From: Ramlibacter sp.
GTDB taxonomy: Bacteria; Pseudomonadota; Gammaproteobacteria; Burkholderiales; Burkholderiaceae_C
DNA: 55,827 nucleotides
Assembly: GCA_028291885.1 (NCBI GenBank)
Contig: JAQGNJ010000043.1
Location: 1 to 55,827, forward strand
Reading direction: 5' to 3'
Shown here: positions 1 to 10,700 of the stretch, one piece after another
Layout: every line of letters starts with the position of its first letter
Position numbering within the stretch: the stretch's first letter is position 1
The notes under the pieces: generated by a model
Told to the model about the DNA's origin: nothing
Seen by the model: the letters and a program-made list of their open reading frames with translations, nothing else
Database searches by the model: none
Program-made: the position numbers and the translations under genes

Positions 1-380
1 GCAGGCCGCTCCAGTGCAGCGACTGCGGCGCGGATGTCGGCCACCGGCTGCCAGCGGTCGCCGGGGCCCGGCTGCCAGGGCGGGCGGGTCAGCGCCAGCA
101 AGGGCACGCCCGCCTGCGCGGCGGCCGTGATGGCATTGCCGCTCATTTGCGCGGCAAAGGGGTGGGTGGCGTCCACAAGGTGGGTGACGGCGTGCTCGCG
201 CAGATAGCGCACCAGCCCGCTCACGCCACCGAAGCCGCCTATGCGCACGGGGATGGGTTGCGCTTTGGGTTGCTCCACCCGGCCGGCATACGACAGAACC
301 GCACGTTCGCCTCGCCCGGCCAGGCTATGGGCCAGGGCGCTGGCTTCCAGCGTGCCGCCGAGGACGAGGATGTTGCGCAT
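1..380 (-). CDS. cobK: Precorrin-6A reductase CobK (partial, 3' end outside window)
   Basis: The leftward frame opens at the ATG complementary to 378-380 and stays open to the window edge. It begins [17 protein letters not shown], the dinucleotide-binding start of CobK/CbiJ, and continues with AGRVEQP, then RIGGFGGVSGL and VDATHPFAAQMSGNA, which are hallmark family segments. About 126 residues are visible of roughly 240-260 expected. CobK reduces precorrin-6A to precorrin-6B (dihydro form) with NADPH in aerobic cobalamin synthesis, in the cytosol. It is divergent from cobL and the two start codons overlap (CATG at 378-381), so each gene must take its upstream signals from inside the other. 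Identity is secure; only the 3' part is missing. Confidence 0.93.
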   Translation of the reverse strand, partial: MRNILVLGGTLEASALAHSLAGRGERAVLSYAGRVEQPKAQPIPVRIGGFGGVSGLVRYLREHAVTHLVDATHPFAAQMSGNAITAAAQAGVPLLALTRPPWQPGPGDRWQPVADIRAAVAALERP

Positions 381-1590
381 GAGTGAGTTCGGCGGGATGG
401 CTGCGTGGCTGACGATTATCGGGCTCGGCGAAGATGGCCTGGCGGGCTTGCCGCCGGCCAGCAGCGCGGCCCTGGAAGCGGCCGAAGTGGTGGCGGGCAG
501 CGTGCGCCACCTGGCGCTGCTGCCGCAGCTCGCGGCCGAGCGCCTGGAATGGCCGGTGCCCTTTGCCGACGGCATCCCGCGACTGCTGGCGCTGCGCGGG
601 CGACGCGTGGCGCTGCTGGCTTCCGGCGACCCGTTCTGGTTCGGCGCCGGCACCTCGGTCACGCGCCACCTGGAAAGCGGCGAGTGGCAGGCGCTGCCGG
701 CACCCTCGACCTTCGGCCTGGCCGCCGCGCGCCTGGGCTGGGCGCTGGAGCAGGTCACCTGCCTGGGCCTGCACGCCGCTCCGCTGGCCCGCTTGCGTCC
801 GCATCTGTGCGCCGGCGCGCGGCTGCTGGTGCTGCTGCGTGACGGGGCGGCGGTGGCTGGCCTGGCGCGATTCCTGGTCGACTCCGGCTTCGGCGCCACG
901 GCGCTGACGGTGCTGGAGGCGCTGGGCGGCCCGCGCGAGCGGCGGCGCGAGACCTCTGCGGTCTCCTTCGACCTGAGCGACGTGGCCCATCCCGTCGCAG
1001 TGGCAGTGCAGGTCGCGGGGGACGGGCCAGCATTGCCGCGCAGCGCGGGCCTGCCCGATGCGCTGTTCGCCCACGACGGGCAGATCACCAAGCGACGGGT
1101 GCGCGCGCTGACGCTGTGCGCGCTGGCACCGTGCGCCGGCGAGCGGCTGTGGGACATCGGTGCGGGATCGGGCTCGGTCGCCATCGAATGGCTGCTGGCG
1201 CACCCGAGGTGCGAGGCGGTGGCGATCGAAGCCGATCCCGAGCGCGCCGCCCGGCTGCGCGGCAACGCCGACCGGCTCGGCGTCGACCGGCTGGTGCTGG
1301 TCACCGGCAGCGCACCCGCGGCCCTGGCCGGCCTGACCACGCCCGACGCCGTCTTCATCGGCGGCGGGCTGAGCGAGGCGCTGCTGGCCGCGCTGTGGCG
1401 GATGCTTCCGGCGGGTTGCCGCGTGGTCGCCAATGCGGTGACGCTGGAATCCGAGGCGCTGCTGGCCAGCTGGCAAGCGCGTGCCGGCGGCAGCCTGACC
1501 CGGATCGAGATCGCCGAGGCCGAGCCGCTGGGCACGCGCCGTGGCTGGCGCAGCGCCTACCCGATCGTGCAGTGGAGCGGCACCCGATGA
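379..1590 (+). CDS. cobL: Precorrin-6B C5,15-methyltransferase (decarboxylating) CobL
   Basis: About 403 residues, the usual length of the CbiE-CbiT fusion. The N-terminal half is a tetrapyrrole methylase ([15 protein letters not shown] near residue 10). The C-terminal half is CbiT-like with SAM motif [15 protein letters not shown] around residue 258. The fusion methylates precorrin-6B (now called precorrin-6y/8 step) at C5 and C15 and removes the C12 acetate carboxyl. The ATG at 379 is chosen because a purine-rich AGGACGAGGA lies just upstream; a second in-frame ATG at 397 is possible and would remove the overlap with cobK. The 3' end overlaps cobE by four bases (ATGA), which indicates translational coupling in an operon. 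Confidence 0.93.
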   Translation: MSEFGGMAAWLTIIGLGEDGLAGLPPASSAALEAAEVVAGSVRHLALLPQLAAERLEWPVPFADGIPRLLALRGRRVALLASGDPFWFGAGTSVTRHLESGEWQALPAPSTFGLAAARLGWALEQVTCLGLHAAPLARLRPHLCAGARLLVLLRDGAAVAGLARFLVDSGFGATALTVLEALGGPRERRRETSAVSFDLSDVAHPVAVAVQVAGDGPALPRSAGLPDALFAHDGQITKRRVRALTLCALAPCAGERLWDIGAGSGSVAIEWLLAHPRCEAVAIEADPERAARLRGNADRLGVDRLVLVTGSAPAALAGLTTPDAVFIGGGLSEALLAALWRMLPAGCRVVANAVTLESEALLASWQARAGGSLTRIEIAEAEPLGTRRGWRSAYPIVQWSGTR

Positions 1591-2018
1591 CAGACCGGAT
1601 GACAGTCGCCGGCTTCGGATTTCGCGCGCAGGCGTCGCTGGCCTCGCTGCGCGATGCGCTGGCGCAGGCGCTGGCTCACCGCAATGTCAGCGAGTCGCCG
1701 GCCGGGTCGATCACCCTGATCGCCACGGCGCAAGACAAGGCCGATGCCGCTTGCCTGCAGGCGCTGGCCGCCAGCCTGAATCTTCCGGTCTGTGCGGTGG
1801 CGCCCGAGGACCTGGCATCCATGACCACGCTGACCGACAGCGCGCCCGTGCGCGCCCGGCGCGGCACCGGCAGCGTGGCCGAAGCGGCGGCGCTGGCCGC
1901 GGCGGTGCGGGTCGGCGGCGCGGGAGCGACGCTGCTGCATCCGCGCACGGTGTCATCGGACCGGCTGGCCACCTGCGCCATCGCCAGCTTCACACCCATT
2001 CCAGGAAATCGTTCATGA
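1587..2018 (+). CDS. cobE: Cobalamin biosynthesis protein CobE (CbiG C-terminal-like)
   Basis: A 143-residue protein beginning [21 protein letters not shown], typical of the CobE/CbiG C-terminal family (GxGxRxxA start), and ending with a region containing [10 protein letters not shown] and the [11 protein letters not shown] segment. CobE is a small accessory protein of the aerobic pathway whose exact biochemical role is less clear than that of its neighbours. The start ATG lies inside the cobL stop (ATGA) and the stop TGA lies inside the cobM start, so it is coupled on both sides. A second ATG four codons later (MTVAGFGF) is an alternative start. Assignment rests on the family signature plus its place between cobL and cobM. 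Confidence 0.85.
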   Translation: MTDRMTVAGFGFRAQASLASLRDALAQALAHRNVSESPAGSITLIATAQDKADAACLQALAASLNLPVCAVAPEDLASMTTLTDSAPVRARRGTGSVAEAAALAAAVRVGGAGATLLHPRTVSSDRLATCAIASFTPIPGNRS

Positions 2019-2794
2019 CCGTCCACTTCATCGGCGCCGGCCCCGGCGCGGCGGACCTGCTGACCCTGCGCGGCCGCGACCTGATCGCGCGCTGTCCGGT
2101 CTGCCTTTATGCCGGATCGCTGGTGCCCGAGGAAATTCTCGCCCACTGTCCGCCCGGCGCGCGGATCGTCAATACCGCGCCGCTAGCCCTCGACGCCATC
2201 GTGGCCCTGCTCACCGCTGCCCACGCCCAGGGGCAGGATGTCGCCCGGCTGCACTCCGGTGACCTGTCGGTGTGGTCGGCGATGGGCGAGCAGCTGCGCC
2301 GTTTGCGCGCCGCCGGCATTCCCTACACCGTCACGCCCGGGGTTCCGTCATTCGCGGCGGCGGCGGCGGCGCTCGGGGCCGAGCTCACGCTGCCCGGCGT
2401 GGCGCAATCCGTGGTGCTGACCCGCACATCGGGTCGGGCCTCGCCGATGCCGGAAGGAGAGAGCCTGGCCCGGTTCGCGGCCACCGGGGCGACGCTGGCC
2501 ATCCACCTGTCGATCCACAAGCTGGCCGAGGTGGCGGCCGATCTGACGCCGGCCTATGGCGCCGATTGCCCCGTGGCCGTGGTCTACCGCGCGAGCTGGC
2601 CCGACGAGAAGATCGTCCGCGCCACCCTGGCCACCATCGCGGCCGCGATGGGCGAAGGCGTGGAGCGCACGGCACTGATCCTCGTGGGCCGGGCCTTGGC
2701 CGCCGAGGGCTTTGCCGACAGCCGCCTCTACGCCGGCGACTACGACCGGCGCTTCCGTCCCGCGACGGCGTCCGGCGCTCCGACTGAGGTTTGA
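2015..2794 (+). CDS. cobM: Precorrin-4 C11-methyltransferase CobM
   Basis: 259 residues, normal for the family. The start [20 protein letters not shown] is the SAM-binding GxGxG segment of the tetrapyrrole (corrin/porphyrin) methylases. [27 protein letters not shown] and [12 protein letters not shown] follow, which are characteristic of CobM/CbiF. The enzyme transfers a methyl group from SAM to C11 of precorrin-4 to give precorrin-5, the substrate of the downstream CobF. Start at 2015 overlaps the cobE stop by four bases. The C-terminal [12 protein letters not shown] is typical. No oddities are seen. Confidence 0.95.
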   Translation: MTVHFIGAGPGAADLLTLRGRDLIARCPVCLYAGSLVPEEILAHCPPGARIVNTAPLALDAIVALLTAAHAQGQDVARLHSGDLSVWSAMGEQLRRLRAAGIPYTVTPGVPSFAAAAAALGAELTLPGVAQSVVLTRTSGRASPMPEGESLARFAATGATLAIHLSIHKLAEVAADLTPAYGADCPVAVVYRASWPDEKIVRATLATIAAAMGEGVERTALILVGRALAAEGFADSRLYAGDYDRRFRPATASGAPTEV

Positions 2795-2797
2795 GCC

Positions 2798-3583
2798 ATG
2801 GTCCATCTGTCGCTCATCGGGATCGGCACAGGCGATCCCGATCACCTCACGCTGCAGGCCATCCGCGCGCTGAACAGCGCCGACCTGATCCTGATTCCGC
2901 GCAAAGGTGCAGCCAAGGCCGATCTTGCCGACCTGCGACGGTCCATCTGTGCCGCCCACGTCAGCGGTCCGGCGCAGGTCGTGGAGTTCGACCTTCCGCA
3001 ACGTGACGCTGCTGCGACCCACTACCTCGACGGCGTCACCGACTGGCACGATGCCGTGGCCGCGAGCTGGGCGCAACTGATAGCCACCCATAGACCCAGC
3101 GGCGGGAAGGTTGCGCTGATGGTCTGGGGCGACCCGGCTCTTTACGACTCCAGCCTGCGGATCGCCGAACGTCTGCGTGCCGGTGGCCTGGAACTGCGCA
3201 CCGAGGTGATTCCCGGGCTGACCAGCCTGCAACTGCTCACCGCCGTCCACGCCATTCCGCTCAACACCCTGGGGGCGCCGGTGATGATCACGACCGGCCG
3301 CCAGTTGCGCGGCCGCGGCTGGCCCGACGGAGTCGACACCGTGGTGGTGATGCTGGATGGCGACTGCTCCTTCCAGACGCTGCCGCCCGAGGACCTCACG
3401 ATCTACTGGGCGGCTTACCTTGGGATGCCGCAACAGATGATGCTGGCCGGGCCGCTGGCCGGCACCGGGTCGCGCATCCGGGAGGCCCGAGCGGCGGCCC
3501 GCGCCGAGCACGGATGGATCATGGACATCTACCTGCTGCGCCGGGACAATCTCGCCTCGCCGGCCATTGGTCCAATGCGGTGA
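2798..3583 (+). CDS. cobF: Precorrin-6A synthase (deacetylating) CobF
   Basis: 261 residues. The first segment LSLIGIGTGDPDHLTLQAI is the tetrapyrrole-methylase SAM loop. MVWGDPALYDS, EVIPGLTSLQLLTAVHAIPLN and LDGDCSFQTL are specific to CobF. The enzyme methylates C1 of precorrin-5 and removes the extruded acetyl group. CobF exists only in the aerobic pathway, so with cobK, cobL and cobE it shows that this organism uses the oxygen-dependent route; the cobG monooxygenase is not in the window. The gene starts three bases after the cobM stop and closes the operon. Downstream sequence is lower in GC and holds an integrase relic. Confidence 0.95.
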   Translation: MVHLSLIGIGTGDPDHLTLQAIRALNSADLILIPRKGAAKADLADLRRSICAAHVSGPAQVVEFDLPQRDAAATHYLDGVTDWHDAVAASWAQLIATHRPSGGKVALMVWGDPALYDSSLRIAERLRAGGLELRTEVIPGLTSLQLLTAVHAIPLNTLGAPVMITTGRQLRGRGWPDGVDTVVVMLDGDCSFQTLPPEDLTIYWAAYLGMPQQMMLAGPLAGTGSRIREARAAARAEHGWIMDIYLLRRDNLASPAIGPMR

Positions 3584-3920
3584 CCAGCTCGGTGAAACGC
3601 TGGTTGCCAGCGAGGTAGACGCTGCAGTTTGGCTCTCGTTTGCCCGCTACATGGCTTCGCGTCTGATTCATCATTCGGTCGCAGCCGGTTCCAGAATCTT
3701 TTTTCGTAAGCTGCGCGGGCAACTGGTAGTGCCCTCGAAAACGATATTCAGCTATGTGAAGATCAATCCTGGTTCGATCACCGATCCGATGGGCTTGTCC
3801 CCAACCTTCGGTCCTTGGGCCTTTCCGACACGCACATCGCGACGCTCCGACTTGGCCTTGCGATCCTGATCTTGCTCGGTATCAAAGCCAGTTTGGAGGG
3901 TGCGATCCCGGGCATCTTTA
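3584..3920. other. Gene-poor junction between cobF and the integrase relic
   Basis: No convincing gene is seen in these bases. The stretch has visibly more A and T than the flanks, for example the run of T at about 3700-3706. A leftward open frame covering 3519-3722 overlaps the cobF end and gives SVYLAGNQRFTELVTALDQ, which looks protein-like but matches no family I can name. It may be the tail of a lost gene. The 3' part leads without a clear border into the decayed integrase. No tRNA or obvious direct repeat was found that would mark an attachment site. Confidence 0.3.
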
Positions 3921-3921
3921 A

Positions 3922-4360
3922 TGGAAGAACCCCAAGCATGCGCAGCAATGGGGCAACAAGCTGGAAACCTATGCCTACCCGGTCATGGGGGCGACGCCGG
4001 TGTCGGAGATCGGCGTGCAGGAGGTTCTCTCCGTGCTCCAGCCGATCTGGCAGGATGCCCGCATTCATGGGCAGGTTGCGGCAGCAGGAGGGCCTGGGCG
4101 CCCAGGCGCTCGACTGCCCGATCCTGACGGCCGTGCGCAGCGCCAATGTCCGCAACATGAGCTCGGGCGAGGTCGACCTGGACAGAGCAAAGTGGATTGT
4201 TCCGCAGGAAGACGATGTCGAGGAGGGCAGCAGGCAGCGGATGAAGGCGGGGCGCGAGCACCGCGTCCCGCAGTCGCCAGCCGTGCTCACGCTGCTGAAA
4301 CGGCAGCCGCGGATCGCAGGCTCGGAGCTCGTCTTCCCCTCGGTGACCGGCAACCAAAAG
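3922..4360 (+). pseudogene. Decayed tyrosine-type phage integrase (DUF4102/IntS-like)
   Basis: Two frames together recover an integrase. From 3922 one frame reads WKNPKHAQQWGNKLETYAYP, then VMGATPVSEIGVQEVLSVLQPIW, which is the classic core-binding segment of P4-type integrases. Near 4050 the reading shifts frame to PAFMGRLRQQEGLGAQALD, then ILTAVRSANVRNMSSGEVDL, and later MKAGREHRVPQSPAVLTLL and GSELVFPS, which belong to the catalytic domain. The linker of about 60 residues between the two is missing, the first catalytic arginine box (TAxRSGEVRG in intact relatives) is altered, and the C-terminal R-H-x-x-R and Tyr region is absent. It is therefore non-functional. It shows a past integration event directly after the cob operon. 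Confidence 0.85.
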
Positions 4361-4544
4361 CAGCGGCGACGCGCCATTCGAAAACTTCTCGAGTGTTCCA
4401 GCCGAGACCTGCCCGGCGAGCGTGGGACGTGTCCTACGACGGGCGCGGCTGTGTCCGATAGCGGTTCAGCGGGTGCTGCGTATGATGAGCTGTCGCATTG
4501 GACTGATCGCCACAGGGCGGGCGTCTACGACCATTGGAGCCATG

Positions 4545-4775
4545 ATGACAAGCGCGTCCGTACCTGCAAAATTGCCCGCCCTCGCCCAGAGTTCCGTTTC
4601 CAGCGACGTCGCGGCCCTTGCGTCGCACATGGACGATTGCAACCGGTCCCGTGGCCGCTGCTTTTCCTTGCGCTCTGCAGGTGACGCCATCCGCCAGCTC
4701 GTATCGTCCCGCATCGTGAGTACCGGTGCGCTACTCGGCGCAGCCGGGTTGTGCCTGTTGCTGGTGCTCGCCTGA
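4545..4775 (+). CDS. Small hypothetical protein with a C-terminal membrane segment
   Basis: An open frame of 76 residues beginning at the second of two adjacent ATGs (MTSASVPAKLPALAQSS). It has a central Cys pair (DDCNRSRGRC) and ends in a hydrophobic stretch VSTGALLGAAGLCLLLVLA that could be a single membrane anchor. I recognise no family. Its last 50 bases overlap, in another frame, the GTG proposed as the start of the glucan synthase gene. It could be a real small gene, or 5' debris of the neighbour. The frame can be extended upstream to 4422 without gaining family features. Confidence 0.35.
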   Translation: MTSASVPAKLPALAQSSVSSDVAALASHMDDCNRSRGRCFSLRSAGDAIRQLVSSRIVSTGALLGAAGLCLLLVLA

Positions 4776-7700
4776 GAAGGCGGATCGGTTCGCCATTCAC
4801 CGGCTCGAAGCCCTTACCCCGTACGCCCGAGATATCCTGCAGTCCGCAGGAGTGCCCGAGCCGCCGATCCGGGCGGAACTGTTCGGCCTGCACCGCTTCG
4901 AGGAACACGGCCGCAGCCTGGCGCTGGCGCAGGTCATCCAGGAGGGCGCGGCCGCCCCCGGCCCCGCGTTCTTCCCGCGGGTCGAAGAAAACCTGCGCGC
5001 GCTGCGCAAGGCCTATGACCAGATTGCACTGACATCGAGCAGCGGCCACTACGTCACGCCGGCCGCGGACTGGTTGCTAGACAACTTCCATCTCGCTGAA
5101 GCGCAGCTGGAGCAAATCCGCGAAGGCGTGCCGCGCCGCTACTACGCGGAACTTCCCAAGCTCGCAAGCGCGCCGCTGGCCGGCTTGCCGCGCGTCTACG
5201 GGATCGCGTGGGCCTACGTGGCGCATACGGACAGCGTCCTGAATCCGGAGATCTTCACGGCCTTCCTCAATGCGTACCAAGAGGTAGGCGAGCTGCGCCT
5301 GGCCGAGCTCTGGGCGTTGCCCACGACATTGCGCGTCGTGTTGCTGGAGAACCTGCGGCGCATGGCGGACGAGATCGCTGCCGGCAAGGCCGCACGCGAG
5401 CTGGCGCACGCGGTGGGTGACGCGGCCGCCCACGTGACCGAGGCGCAGCTCGACGTGCTCGACGCGCAGATGACGCGGCGGGGCTTGCGCAGGGCGTGGC
5501 TCACCCAGCTCTGGCAACGACTCCCCGTCGACGGCGCGGAGAGTTCCGCGGCGCTGGGCAAGTGGATGGAGCACAACTGCCAGGACGGCCCCGCCCTGGT
5601 GATGGAAAGCCAGACCGCGCAGGTTGCCGCCAACCTCACGGTCAGCAACATCATCACGACGCTGCGCTTGATCGGACAGATCGACTGGGTCGACCTCATC
5701 GAACCCGTCAGCCGCTCCCTGCAGGTGTTGCGGGGACTTCCGAGTTTCAGCCACGAGAGCGAACTGACGCGCCAGCAGATCACGCGGGCGATGGAGCAAC
5801 TGGCGCGGCACAGCCACCGGCCGGAACTGCAGATCGCGCAGGCGGCTGTCGCGATCGCGCAAACCGGTTCGACGGCCGTCGAGCAAACCGCCGGCTACTA
5901 CCTGCTAGGCGGCGGGAGCAGCGCACTCGCGGCGGCCATGGGCCTGCCCGCCTCACGCGCGCGTACCGGAAGACCCAGGCTGCCTCTGTACATCGGTGCG
6001 ATCGCTCTTGGCGCGGTCGTGCTGCTGTTCCTGGCTTCGCACCGGATCGATCTTCATGGCTGGGGAGCGGTCGCGTTCCTGTTTCTGCTCGCATGGCCGG
6101 CGACCGAAGCGGCGGCGTCGCTGGTGCACCGGCTGCTGGCCGAATCGCTCAAGGTGCACTTGCTGCCGAGGCTGGAGCTCTCCGCCGGTATTCCGGCGGA
6201 GAGTCCGGTGCTGGTCGCGATCCCCACGATGTTGAATACACCCGCGGCGACGCGGTCGCTGCTGCAGCAACTGGAGCGGCACTGGTTGGCTAACCGGGAG
6301 CAACACGCCCAGTTCGCCCTGCTGACCGACTGGCCCGACGCTGACACGGCCACGGTCCACACCGACGCGCCGCTGCTGGCGGACGCACTGGCGCAGGTGA
6401 GCGCACTCAATGCGCGGCTGCCGGTTGCCGACGGTGCGCCGCCGCGGTTCCTGCTGGTCCACCGGCCGCGCCGCTGGTGCGAAACGCAACGCCGCTGGCT
6501 CGGATGGGAACGCAAACGCGGCAAGCTGGAGATGCTGGTGCGGGCACTGGCGACCGGAGACTGGGAACACTTCGAGTCGCTCGCGCCCGGGCTGCGACTG
6601 CAGCAGGGGATACGGTTCGTGCTCACGCTGGACAGCGACACCGGCCTGCCGCCCGGTGCGCTGCGCGAGCTGGTGGCGATCGCGACCCATCCGCTGAACG
6701 CGCCGCAGGTCGATGCGGCTACGCGCCGCGTGGTCGCCGGCTACGGCATCCTGCAGCCGCGGCTCATCACGCCGCTGACACCGGACGGCAGGAACACGGG
6801 CTTCCATCGCCTGTTCGCGGGGCAGGCCGGCATCGACCCCTACAACAGCGCGGTGTCCGACGTGTACCAGGACCTGTTCGGCACCGCCAGCTTCAGCGGC
6901 AAGGGCCTGCTGAACGTCCATGCGTGCCACGCGGTGCTCGATGGCCGCCTGCCGGATCAATCGGTGTTGAGCCACGACTTGCTGGAAGGCGTGATCGCGC
7001 GTTGCGGCTATGTCAGCGACGTCACGCTGGTGGAGGAATTCCCGCAGCACCCGGGCGTCGCCGCCTCCCGCCTGCACCGCTGGACCCGGGGCGACTGGCA
7101 ACTGCTGCCGGTGATGCGGCGGGCCCGGGCCTTCGGCATCGACGCGCTGGGCCTGTGGAAGATGGGCGACAACCTGCGGCGGTCGCTGGTGTTGCCGGCG
7201 TGCGCGGTGCTGCTCGCGCTGTCGGTGTTCGAGGGCTCGCTCGATCCGGCCAGCGCCATCGTGATGGTGTTCGGTGCGTTGCTCGCCGGCCCGCTGCTCG
7301 GCGCGCTGGCGGGCCTTGTGCCGACCCGCGCCGGCATCGCATGGCGGCACTTCTTTTATGTCGGCGGCATCGAGTTGTTGCGCACGCTGGCCGCAGCCGC
7401 CTGGCAATTCAGCCAGCTCGCGGCGCAGGCCGTGCTGCTGGCGGACGCGGTCGTGCGGTCGTTGTGGCGGATGGCCGTCAGCCGTCGCAAGCTCCTGGAA
7501 TGGACGACCGCGGCCCAGGCCCAGGCGGCTGCACGCCACGATCTCGTGTCGTTCCTGCGGCAGCATGCGCCGGCATCGCTCCTGTGCGCGGGGCTGGCGA
7601 TCGCATCGCTCGTGTGGGGCGAGTACCCGGTTGCGGGCGTTCTGCTCTTCACGTTCTGGGCCTGTTCGCCCGTCACCGGCTGGTGGTCGGCGCGAGTGAC

Positions 7701-10700
7701 CGGCGCAAGGCCGCTGGACGCGCTGCGCGACCGGGACCGCATCTACCTGCAGGAACTGGCCCGCGACACCTGGCGCTTCTTCGAGCGCTGCGTCGGCGCC
7801 GAGGACAACCACCTGCCGCCGGACAACCTGCAGCTGGTGCCGGAAGCGACGATCGCGCACCGGACCTCGCCGACCAACATCGGGCTGTACCTGCTGGCCG
7901 TCTGCTGCGCCCGCGAGTTCGGCTGGATCAGCACCGGCGAGCTGACCGGCCGGCTGCAGGCGACGCTGGACACGCTGGAACGGCTGCCCAAGCAACGGGG
8001 CCACCTGTTGAACTGGTACGACACGCGAACGCTGGAGATCCTGCGGCCGGCCTACCTGTCCACCGTCGACAGCGGCAACCTGGCCGGCTTGTTGCTCACC
8101 GTGGCGCAGGCATGCGAAGCGCTCGCACATGGAGGCGCGGACGGCAACGCTGCGCGGGCCGCGCTGGTGGCGATCGCAGCGCGTGCGCGCGCGCTGTGCA
8201 TGGCGATGGACTTCCGCTGCCTGTACGACGGCAAGCGGCACCTGTTTCACATCGGGCTGCGGGTGCAGGAGGAGGCGCTCGACGCGAGCTACTACGATCT
8301 GCTGGCTTCCGAATCGCGGCTCACGAGCCTGCTGGCGATCGCCAAGGGCGACGTGCCGCGCCGCCATTGGGGCGCTCTCGGCCGGCCGTTCCTGTCGGTG
8401 GGCGTCACCGCCGGATTGAAGTCGTGGTCCGGCTCCATGTTCGAGTACCTGATGCCTTCGCTGCTGATGCCCGAGCCGGTCGGCGGCCTGCTGCATTCGG
8501 CATGCCGCGCCGCGGTCGCCGAACAGCGGGCGGCGGGAACGGCGCTCGGCTTGCCGTGGGGCATTTCGGAGTCCGCCTATTTCGCGCAGGACCACTCGCT
8601 GGCCTTCCAGTACGGACCGTTCGGCGCAGCGCGGCTGGCGTTGCGGCGCACGCCGCCCGGCGACCGCGTCATCGCACCGTACGCGACGCTGCTGGCGACG
8701 ATGTTCGACCCGCGCGAGTCCACCGGCAACCTGCAGCGGCTGCAGGAGCTGGGCGGCCGAGGCGAGCTCGGCATGTTCGAGTCGCTGGACTTCACCGCGT
8801 CACGCCAGCCCGCGGCGCAGCGGTACAGCGTGGTCGAAACCTTCATGGCCCACCACCAGGGCATGGCGCTGGCGGCGCTGTGCAACGTCCTGTGCGGCGA
8901 CGCGCCGCGGCGCTGGTTCTCCGCCGACGCCATGGTGATGGCGCACGAAGTGCTGCTGCACGAAAGCACCCCGCGCCAGATCGTCAAGAGCGCCGACCCG
9001 CGGCCGCCGCCCGAGCCCGGGCCAAGCGCGCAGGCGCCGGTGGTCCAGGCCCGCAAGGTGAACCCGCTGTCCGCCGGCTGGAAGCCGACCCACCTGTTGT
9101 CCAACGGCCGCTACAGCGTTGCCTTGCGCGCGAACGGCGCCGGGGTGAGCCGCTGGCGCGGGCAGAACATCACGCGCTGGCGCGACGACCTGCTGCGCGA
9201 CGAGTACGGCAGCTTTTTCTTCATCCGGCGCGAGGAACGGCACGCGCTGGTCTCCCTCACGTCCAGTCCGGCGCCCGGCGCCAACTGGCGCTACCAGGCG
9301 CGCTTCATGGCCGACCGGGTCCAGTTCGACGCGCAGGGCGACGACATCGCATCGGAGGTGACGGTGCTGGTGAGTCCCGAGGACGACACCGAACTGCGCA
9401 TCGTCACGCTGCGCAACACCGGCCGGATCGCCTTCACCTGCGAACTGGTGTCGAGCTTCGAGCCCGTGCTGGCTGCCGCCGCGGCGGACGAGGCCCATCC
9501 GGCCTTCTCCAACCTGTTCATCCAGAGCAGCTGGCAGCCGCAATCGCGCGCGCTCGTGATGACGCGCCGGCCCAGGCTGCAGGGCGACCCCGAGATCGCC
9601 GCCGCGCATTTCCTGGCCGGCGTCGAGGGCGACGTGGTGTCGGTCGATTGCATCACCGACCGGCGTGTCTTCCGCGGCCGCAACCGGTCCGTCGCCGCGC
9701 CGGCGCTCGCCACGCAACGCTTCCACCACGATGGCGCGCCGGTGAACGGTCTCGACCCGGTGGCCTGCCTGCGCGTGCGCGTGCGGCTGGCCCCGGGTGC
9801 GTTGGCGCGCCTCACTTTCGCCACCACCGCGGCGCAGCAGGAATCCGAACTCGCGGCACGCATCGACAGCTACCTGCAGCCGATGCACGTCGACCGCGCG
9901 GTGCGCATGGCGGCGACGTTGGCGCAGGTGCGGCTGCGCGACCTCGGACTCTCGCCCGAACAGAACCTGGCGCTGCAGGACCTCACCACGGCACTGATGT
10001 ACAGCGCGCCGCGCGCCACCACCGAGCGCGGGCCGCTGGACCAGCGCCAGCTCTGGCGCTTCGGCTTGTCCGGCGACAAGCCGATCGTGCTGGTGCGCGT
10101 CCATTCGGCTGACGGCATCCCACTGCTGCACTCGCTGCTGAGGGCGCAGCCCTGGTGGAGTTTCGGCGGCCTGCCGGTGGACGTGGTGGTCCTGAACAGC
10201 GAACCAAATTCCTACCTGATGCCCTTGCAGCGCGACATCCTCGCGCTGCGCGACCGGCTGCTGCAGGCCGTGCAGAACAGCTTTCCGCGCAGCGAGGCGG
10301 CCGGCTTCTTCCTGCTGCGCGAGCAGGAGGTCGCTGCTTCGGAAAAGGCGGCGCTGGTCGGGCTGGCGCGAGTGATCCTGACCGCGGACGGCAGGCCGCT
10401 GGAGGTGCAGGCGGCGGCGCTGCGCGAGCTGTGGGCGCGTCCGGCGCCGCAGCCGGCCGCACCCGTTGCGAAAACCATCGAGGCGGACGCGATCGGGCCT
10501 GCCGCCGTCGCGACGCCGACGGGCCGCTTCGACGCCGCCAGCGGCGAGTTCCGCTTCGAACTCGGCACCGGCCAGACGACGCCGCGTCCGTGGGTGAACG
10601 TGATCGCCAACAGCGGCTTCGGCTTCCAGGTGTCTGAGGCGGGCAGTGGATACACGTGGGCGGTGAACAGCCGGCTGCACCAGCTCACTGCCTGGTCCAA

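Noticed and set aside
1-3583. Possible cobalamin riboswitch near the cob genes.
   Set aside because: The visible cob genes have no free upstream region and no B12-box-like sequence was seen; a riboswitch could exist outside the window.
3584-4725. Direct repeats marking attachment ends of the lost integrative element.
   Set aside because: No convincing repeat pair was found by eye, and no tRNA end is nearby.
5953-8595. 880-codon open frame on the minus strand.
   Set aside because: Antisense shadow of the glucan synthase gene with Gln/Arg-rich composition and no motifs.
6477-10112. Very long open frame of 1211 codons on the plus strand in another frame.
   Set aside because: It lies wholly inside the glucan synthase gene, is Arg/Ala/Gly-rich and has no family motifs; it is a high-GC shadow frame.
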